A stretch of DNA of 64,000 bases from Pseudocercospora fijiensis CIRAD86 (taxonomy: Eukaryota > Ascomycota > Dothideomycetes > Mycosphaerellales > Mycosphaerellaceae): assembly GCF_000340215.1 (NCBI RefSeq), contig NW_006921532.1, forward strand, positions 5,683,094-5,747,093. The letters run 5' to 3'. The notes beneath the pieces are model-generated. The model was not told the origin of the DNA. It worked only from the letters and a program-made list of their open reading frames with translations, and ran no database searches. Every line of letters starts with the position of its first letter. Position 1 is the first letter of the stretch. Below, piece after piece: positions 57,731 through 64,000 of this stretch. The position numbers were made by a program, and so were the translations under genes.

Positions 57731-57804
57731 GATGAGAACCATTCGTTTACCCAGCTCACTCATATGCTACGGCAAATGCTGCGAACACGTAATTTTCTGC
57801 CTGA
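57731..57804. repeat. 74-bp direct repeat, copy 2
   Basis: Partner of 57425-57498. The flanks of the two copies do not match, so this is a discrete duplicated segment and not part of a longer tandem. Confidence 0.85.
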
Positions 57805-58121
57805 TTGTTAACACCTGCCTCTTTTCAAAACAGCCAATCTCAGTCCATCGAAGCCAGGACTAACACGATTGCAGCATTGAACGATCAACCTGTGTGCAGA
57901 ACGAACAGTCCCATACTCCACCAGAGCCAGAGATCATCGAACAAGAACAAAGATATCACAGTACGAATCAACTCATGTTCGGGAGAAGTCTTTGAATTCC
58001 GCAATGCAGAAACCTATCGTCTTTAACGTCCTACTCTATGCCGTACGGACGAACGCATATGATGTTATTTCATGCCACCATTTCCTTCCTTCCTTCCACT
58101 AGTTTCTTTTTTCTTTCCTCC

Positions 58122-58322
58122 TTACTTGCTAAGCTTAGCCTTCGCCTCATCATCCAACGGACCCTTGGGGTTAGAGCTCAAGCCCTCGAGTTGTGCCTTG
58201 GAGTCCTTAGCCTCCTTGTGGCCAGGTGCCTGGTTTGGCTTCTCGGCTGGTGGAGATTGTTGTTGAGCTCCGGTTTGACGCTCTGGGTCGGGGGATTGAC
58301 GGCCTTGGTTTGGTGCAGACAT
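58122..58322 (-). CDS. Small conserved hydrophilic fungal protein
   Basis: A 66-residue protein starting MSAPNQGRQSPDPERQTGAQ. It is Gln/Pro/Lys-rich with no hydrophobic segment and ends LSSNPKGPLDDEAKAKLSK. The opening and the LSSNPKGPLDDEAK segment resemble a short, unnamed protein family widespread in ascomycetes and usually strongly expressed. The sequence before the ATG (pyrimidine-rich, ending ctcgtag just ahead of acaATG) looks like the 3' end of a leader intron beginning near 58390. Function unknown. Confidence 0.75.
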   Translation of the reverse strand: MSAPNQGRQSPDPERQTGAQQQSPPAEKPNQAPGHKEAKDSKAQLEGLSSNPKGPLDDEAKAKLSK

Positions 58323-60061
58323 TGTCTACGAGTATGGTCAGAAATGAGGGATAGGTAGGGAGGAAGAATGGTAGATAGTAGGCGTACGTGAGCTTGTGGC
58401 TGAGCCTAGAGTGCATATATTAGCTATGGTTTTGAGGTTAGGAGATGGAAGTGATGAGACTTACTGCTTTGATTGGCTGATTGAATCTGAGGATGACAAG
58501 TTTTTGGATTCTTGGTTCTTGTTGTGTTGTATTGTGTTGTGTTCGAATGTGAAAAGTCTCGTTACAATCGAGGGGTTTGATGAAGTTGAGCACGCGAGCG
58601 AGAGAGAGTGCCCCACGTCACGCGTCATAGGTATGTCACGGAAGGTGCAAGGAAATGTTATTATCACATGAAAATCGTCAGAGTGGACGTCAGTTTGTCG
58701 GACTTTGCAAAGACCGCTTCTGTGCTGAGTGAGTGCTGACTGAAGCGATCAAGCTTGTCGATTCGTCTTCTATACCATGCCTTCGACTCATTGCTTTGGC
58801 TCCTCAAGCCCATTCACACCACTCACCATTGACAGCTTCACATTTGTCCAAATCCGAAGCATCGAATTCTTCCGATATCACATCCTTCCAAATATTCTCA
58901 TTATCGAAATCCGGTGATATGGTGGCGGACAACTACTTTTCCATACGAGCCCCTAAAATTTCGGGCCGTCTTCCTAAGGTATTAAGAAGAATCTATGGAG
59001 AATTTTTGCCTAGGCTTGGACAATTTATTGGAGTTTCCGCAGGACACTTCCGTACACCATCCAGACTAGATGACGCGAGGCTAATAAGTTACCTGATCGG
59101 CCGCAGAGGATTATGCCATGGTCGATGAGGTCTTGACCTGGTGGGAAGAAGGATTCTTCTTTGATCCGACCGGGGAGGTTTTTGATACGGAGTTGGGATG
59201 AGCCGTTTAAGCAATCGAAAGGTCTGTGGCCTTTATTTCGCCGGGCGGACTGGGCTGCAGATTGCGAAGGCGAGGTTTTGAAGTCCTAATATTCTGCTTG
59301 CTATCGAGTTTGTTCTGCGTGTGTAAGATGCCGTTCGCGACTTCTCTCAAGTTCTGGCAGAATTTCTTGTCTTGCCCCGGAGTGATCGTGAAGAACAAGA
59401 AAGTCTCGATCTATGGTAACTAAATGGGGTCGAGCTCTCGCCCAAGAATTGTGAATAGAACATTGGTGCTCAATGTAGAGATTGTGGTCGCTGGAGCTCT
59501 CGAACGTCTTCTTTTCATCGACTCACCTCCTATTTCAACCCGTTGAGAAGGATGTCGCCTTGGACGTTGCTCAAGTCTATGAGAGCACGTCATCGTGGAA
59601 GTGCTTTGATACTTGAAAGTTCATTAAAAGCGAATCGGTCAGCAAATATTATTGTTCATATATCTCTTCCCTGGTTGCCTGGCTCTTCGAAAGTCGTGAG
59701 GCGATCACGCCAGGCCTCTTGTCCCTGTAGCCTTTCAGATCGCCCGGAATCAAAACTAGCCTCTCGCAACAGAATGCTCAGCTGCTTGCTTGGCAGTCAG
59801 CAACCTATCTCTCTGCAACTTACCCAGGCGTGAGTTATCGCATCTATGTGTGGTGAACCTGCACATGGCCTTGTAATATCTCGAGGTATGGCCTGCGACA
59901 AATATGTCCCGAGTAGATTTCGTCAAGTCTCAGTCTTTAAGGTCTTGCGATCCTGCTGCATCGCTTTCTGCACTTTCACTTCTCTTGAAACTTGGAGTGT
60001 GTGTCCAGGTGTCAGGGTCCATCACGTGCCTGATGCCTGAGGCTGCAACTGCTGTACTTTA
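58323..60061. other. Island edge with a coding-like remnant but no clear gene
   Basis: A plus-strand stretch at 59112-59201 reads EDYAMVDEVLTWWEEGFFFD and reaches a natural stop; it has the look of a last exon. Upstream open sequence at 58919-59128 (SGRLPKVLRRIYGEFLPRL) is in another frame. I could not connect them with valid splice sites and recognise no family. The remainder up to the repeat boundary shows nothing. Confidence 0.35.
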
Positions 60062-63000
60062 TCTTTGGACTTTCCGTAGATAGTCCTTCTTCTGAATAAC
60101 ATCAGTTACATCAAGTAGTTATAAGCCCCCTGCGTTTCTAACGCATACAACACGTTTACTACGTATTCTAATAGTTACTCCGATAGCTGCGTAGCTAGCG
60201 CTTGTTACTAAAAGTTACGCTAATACTATTATCGTCGCCGCTGCTTTCGAGGGTTCTAGTAGGTACTAGTCCGACTCGAGTTATCAGTGTTAGCTGTCCG
60301 CTATATTAGTATTAGCTGTCCGCTATACTAGAACATAGGCGCGCCTATCGGCCGCCTCTTAAAACAAGTCTATAGTCTCTTTCTATATTAATATTATCGC
60401 CGTCGCTGTCTGTAATAGCTCCCCCTACAACCTCTAACGCTTATATAAGCAATATCCCTAAGTTAAAGAATAAGGAGAATTATCTATTATAGTCTTATGC
60501 CGCTAAGGGTGCCCTTAAAGGCATATAGGTATAGCGCTATATCTAGGGGACCCGCCTAAAGCCTAATATTAAGTTGTCTTCTAAAACTTAGTTGGATTTT
60601 GAAGACCGACAAGATAAATAGGAAGCAAAAGATTAATTAGCGCATACGTAGATCTTTGCTAACTATATTGCCGAGGTTTAGTAGTCGTTACTTAGTCTCG
60701 CTATATCGTAGGAAGTATAGACTTACCTATATAAGAAATATACTAGTAAAGGTAGGTCTACTAAATTTATGCTCTACTAGGAATATATTATCCTTCGGTA
60801 TAATAGTAAGGACATTAAGAAGTTCTATAATAAGTATAAAAAGAAGCTTAGTGCCTTAAGGGATACTAAATTAGCTATTAGCTAATACTAGGCTATCTAT
60901 ATATTTATTATATAGATCTCTCTATTCTACGAGGCTTTCGTATAGATACGCCGAGAGCAGATGCGCGCCTCCGAATACACTATTAACGATAACATACTTA
61001 ACAATATTATTAGCGCGTTACTTAATAAGAATGTAGCTTAATTGAACTAGGCCTAATATAACGGCTTCTTTAGTCTTTAACGCTAACTATAATAGCAAGG
61101 TAGTAATAGTAATAGCAATAGTCGAGGTAACTCGAACCGTAGCGGTCGTAGTAGCCGCGGAAACAATAACAACGGTCGAGGCCGCGGTAGAAGCAACTAG
61201 AGTAGTTATTAGTCTAACCGTAAGAAGTACTCCTACTATTAAGGCACTTACCCTTCCGACCGCTGCTATACTAAGTATCCTTATCTAAAGGAGGAAGACC
61301 GTCTTCGTCGCGAGAAGCAGAAGGCTAAGAAGAAGCAATAACAGGCGTTAACTGCTTAGTAGCAATAGTAGCCGTCTAGTTAGGGTAGTTAAAATAGTGC
61401 TTAGGGGCTGTATACGGCTAATGCTACCCTAGGGGTGTTATTAGACCCAAACTACAATTACGCCTTTACTATAAGCGCTACTATAGTTACTATTAGCGAC
61501 TAGGTTTCTACGGCTCTTACGGCTAGTACTCGTACTACTAATTAGGTTGTCGACTTAGATACTAGCATATATATAGTTAATAACCCCTTACTACTTATTA
61601 AATATAAAGGCTGCTACATTCCTGTCCGGTTTAGTAGCAATACGAAGCACGCTACGATAGTTAGTATAGCTTAGACTAAGGTTGTTAATAAGCGTAGTAT
61701 TAGCAATATAAAGCTATCTAATACGCTGTATGTTCTAGGTCTAGTAGCTAACCTTCTATCTACTAAGAAGCTTGCCGACAAGGGTTGTTTCTACCGAAAT
61801 AATAAGCGTATCCTGTTTACGATAGTAGAGGGCAATAAGGTTACTGTCGCTTAGACATACCGTAAGAATAGTCTTCCCTACCTCTATATACTAACCTCTA
61901 GTCTAGATAGTGAAGTAGTTGCCCTTCTGTTAAAGAAGGGGGTGCCTACAGGCACTATAGATAAGTAGCATCTGCGATATAGCTATATTTATTACCGTAA
62001 GCTGCTAAGAATAGAATCTAAGGGTCAGATTGTTATTACTAGTACTAAGAAGGACTTCCGCAACTGCATTGCCTGTCGTATAGCTATATTACATAAGGAA
62101 TACAATCGGCTGCTACGCGTACGACTATCTACGATCTATTACATTGTCTGTGTAGATATAGTTACTATTACTAATCCTAGTCTATTATAGGAGCGCTATT
62201 TTACACTATTCACATGCGCTAAGTTAGGCTATCGACACGAATATACTAGCACGCTTAAGTTAGGGGCTGCAGTAGCTATTAAGGACTATCGTATATATAT
62301 CTGTATATAGACTAGTTACTTAATCCTAATCTACCGCCTCGATAGAGGGGGTAAATACGGCGGAAATTAGCTATTAAATTAAGCTCGAGACGAGGGCATT
62401 GTACTGCAAGTTACTATACCTTATTTATTAACTTAGAATAGCCTTGCTAAGGTTAGCAATTATATCGTATATACGACTACGAGAAAGATAATGCTATAGG
62501 CTAACCTTCTAAAGTCTCTATAGCTATATACTATTGCCTCCGCTATATAGGTCCTTAATATTACACCTAGAACCCTAGAAGGTCTTAGCCCCTATACTAT
62601 TGTAGCTAGGGAGCTCAATTGGTCTCGAAAGCAGCTACGCCTTTAGCACCTTCGAGCCTATAGCTGTACTGCTATTGTATACGATTATAGTATCGCTCGT
62701 AGAAAGAAGATAGACAGTAGAGGTCTTATTAGCAAGCTAGTTGGCTATACTAAGGGCTCTATAGACTCTAGAAAGTATATAATCTACCTACCTAATTAAT
62801 ATAAGGTTATCGCTTCTAAGGATGTTTAGTTTATTAAGTTAGATAGTAACCTTCTACTTCTAAATAGCATAGATCTATATACTAATCCTAATAACCCTTC
62901 TAAGAACGAGTTTGTTACCCTTAAGTCTATTATGCCGGCTTTGTTCAATTCTATAAGCAACGAGGCTCCGTCGCCTACCGAAGCTACTAGTATAGTCTAG

Positions 63001-64000
63001 CGGCTTCTAGCTTAGTAAGAAGAATAGCCTAAACAAGGACCTATATAGGAAATGGCCGATAAGGTCGCTAATCCGTTGCTAATCGATAACGACCTTCTAG
63101 ACGTTCAACTAGTTTAACTACTAACTTCAAGTAATAAAGATAGCTTTTAGTTAGCCGAGGAAGAGCTAGTATATAATCTAAACGCTAAGAAGGGCGAGCT
63201 AGGCTAGTTGCCTAAGTTTGAGCGACCTACTAAGGCTGTTAGTAATCGTTCTACGCGTAAGACACGGAGCAATAAGTCGGCTCGAGACCTATTGCGTAGC
63301 TATCTAGCTAATTGTAGTGTTAAGCGGTTAACTCGACGTACAATAGCTAACATGCCGATAGCCTATATTAAGGGTTTTATAGCTTCCTATTACATTACTA
63401 AACAGTCTAATAAGCCTAAAGAGACTATTCCTATTCCGAAGAGCTACAAGAAAGCAACTTAGTCGCTATATTAGCTATAGTAGAAGGAAGCTTACGAGGC
63501 TAAATACAAGTTACTAATTAACAACTATATATAGGTTTATGTATCTCGGTTAGAGGTGCTAGAAGGTAGGAAGGTTGTTCGTAGCCGATAGGTGTTTACT
63601 ATTAAGCGTAACGCTAATAGCAAGGTAAGCCGGTTTAAGGCTCGTTAGGTCGTCCGTAGTTTTACTTAGGTTAAGGGATAGGACTACGATAAGACCTATA
63701 CGGTAGTAGCTAAGCCTTCTATACTACGAGCGCTGTTTGGCCTAATTGCTTATTACGACCTAGAGGCTAAGCAATACGACATTCTAATAGCCTTCCTTAA
63801 CGCACTTATTAGTAACAAGTACAAGATCTACGTTAAACAGCTATACGGCTTTAAAGACCGTAGTAGCAAGGGCATAGTTTGCCTACTGCTAAAGGCTCTA
63901 TATAGTCTAAAGCAGTTACTAATGCTGTAGTATAAAGAGCTTCGGAAGTACTTAAAGAGCCTAGACTTTATTCTAATAATGTCCGACGTCTATGTATTTA
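60062..64000 (+). mobile_element. Copia-type LTR retrotransposon, RIP-inactivated, cut by the window edge
   Basis: The base pattern changes to TA-rich and CA/TG-poor near 60062. The plus strand then reads as a degraded gag-pol in Copia order: gag from about 60457, a zinc-knuckle-like Cys/His area near 61220-61280, a protease motif (VDLDTSIYIVNN, Asp-Thr-Ser) near 61550, integrase with a GKYGGN-type segment near 62360, and reverse transcriptase from about 63540 (FKARQVVRSFTQVKGQDYDK, then YDILIAFLNAL) to the window end. Most interruptions are TAG. The left LTR probably lies in 60062-60440, which contains a duplicated gctgtccgctata motif, but its ends cannot be fixed without the right LTR. Confidence 0.85.
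60457..64000 (+). pseudogene. Copia gag-pol relic (partial)
   Basis: Continuous in one main frame if TAG/TAA are read as former Gln or Trp codons. Gag is Lys/Tyr-rich, then a Ser/Asn/Arg/Gly-rich linker (about 61090-61200) precedes the nucleic-acid-binding area. Integrase-before-reverse-transcriptase order identifies Copia and excludes Gypsy. The YVDD box and RNase H would lie beyond the window. Inactive. Confidence 0.8.

Larger units (their letters stand above)
57248..58121. other. Intergenic region with a 74-bp direct repeat
   Basis: No gene is supported. Two copies of a 74-bp sequence occur here (see separate entry). Many stop codons in all frames around them. Confidence 0.5.

Overview
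The window is filamentous-fungal nuclear DNA from the Pezizomycotina, most likely a Dothideomycete. The evidence is short GT-AG introns of about 45-70 nt in most genes, a gene set typical of that group (CCS1, DASH subunit Duo1, a Trf4-type poly(A) polymerase, GFA, DUF1349, MYND, 2EXR/F-box-like proteins), and strong signs of RIP (repeat-induced point mutation). Species is not assigned.

The DNA is sharply divided into two kinds. Three blocks (about 1-15.5 kb, 35.1-41.25 kb and 60.1-64 kb) are repeats in which CA and TG are depleted, TA is in excess, CG is kept, and Gln/Trp codons have become TAG/TAA. Block 1 holds degenerate minisatellites, unidentified relic ORFs, a 134-bp MITE-like insertion with TA duplications, and a complete chromodomain Gypsy LTR retrotransposon (4224-10936, minus strand) with a TATAG target-site duplication. 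Block 2 is a 6.15-kb element bounded by inverted repeats. Its minus strand carries a MULE-like transposase relic and its plus strand a second, unknown ORF. Block 3 is the 5' part of a Copia retrotransposon that runs off the right edge.

Two gene islands lie between the blocks. Island A (15.9-34.9 kb): a GH127-like pseudogene next to the repeat block, a secreted M28 aminopeptidase, a 2EXR/F-box-like gene with a degraded relative beside it, two weak hypothetical ORFs, DUF1349, a tandem-GFA-domain protein, a Trf4/5-type nucleotidyltransferase, a two-helix membrane protein, broken F-box-like genes, and CCS1. Island B (41.9-59.2 kb): a Kex2-processed candidate secreted protein, a BBE-type FAD oxidase, a small secreted protein, a TMEM16/Ist2-like protein divergent from a carbonyl-reductase-like SDR, a MYND protein, an amino-acid permease, an unidentified nuclear-type disordered protein divergent from DUO1, and a small conserved hydrophilic protein.

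No metabolic cluster links the genes; they look like ordinary housekeeping and secreted functions in a 'two-speed' layout. The most unusual items are the inverted-repeat element placed 148 bp upstream of CCS1, the RIP-type destruction of the GH127 gene at the repeat edge while the next gene is intact, and the alternative C-termini of the Trf4-like gene. Exon boundaries were set by eye from splice consensus, frame continuity and family motifs; each multi-exon model given sums to a whole number of codons.
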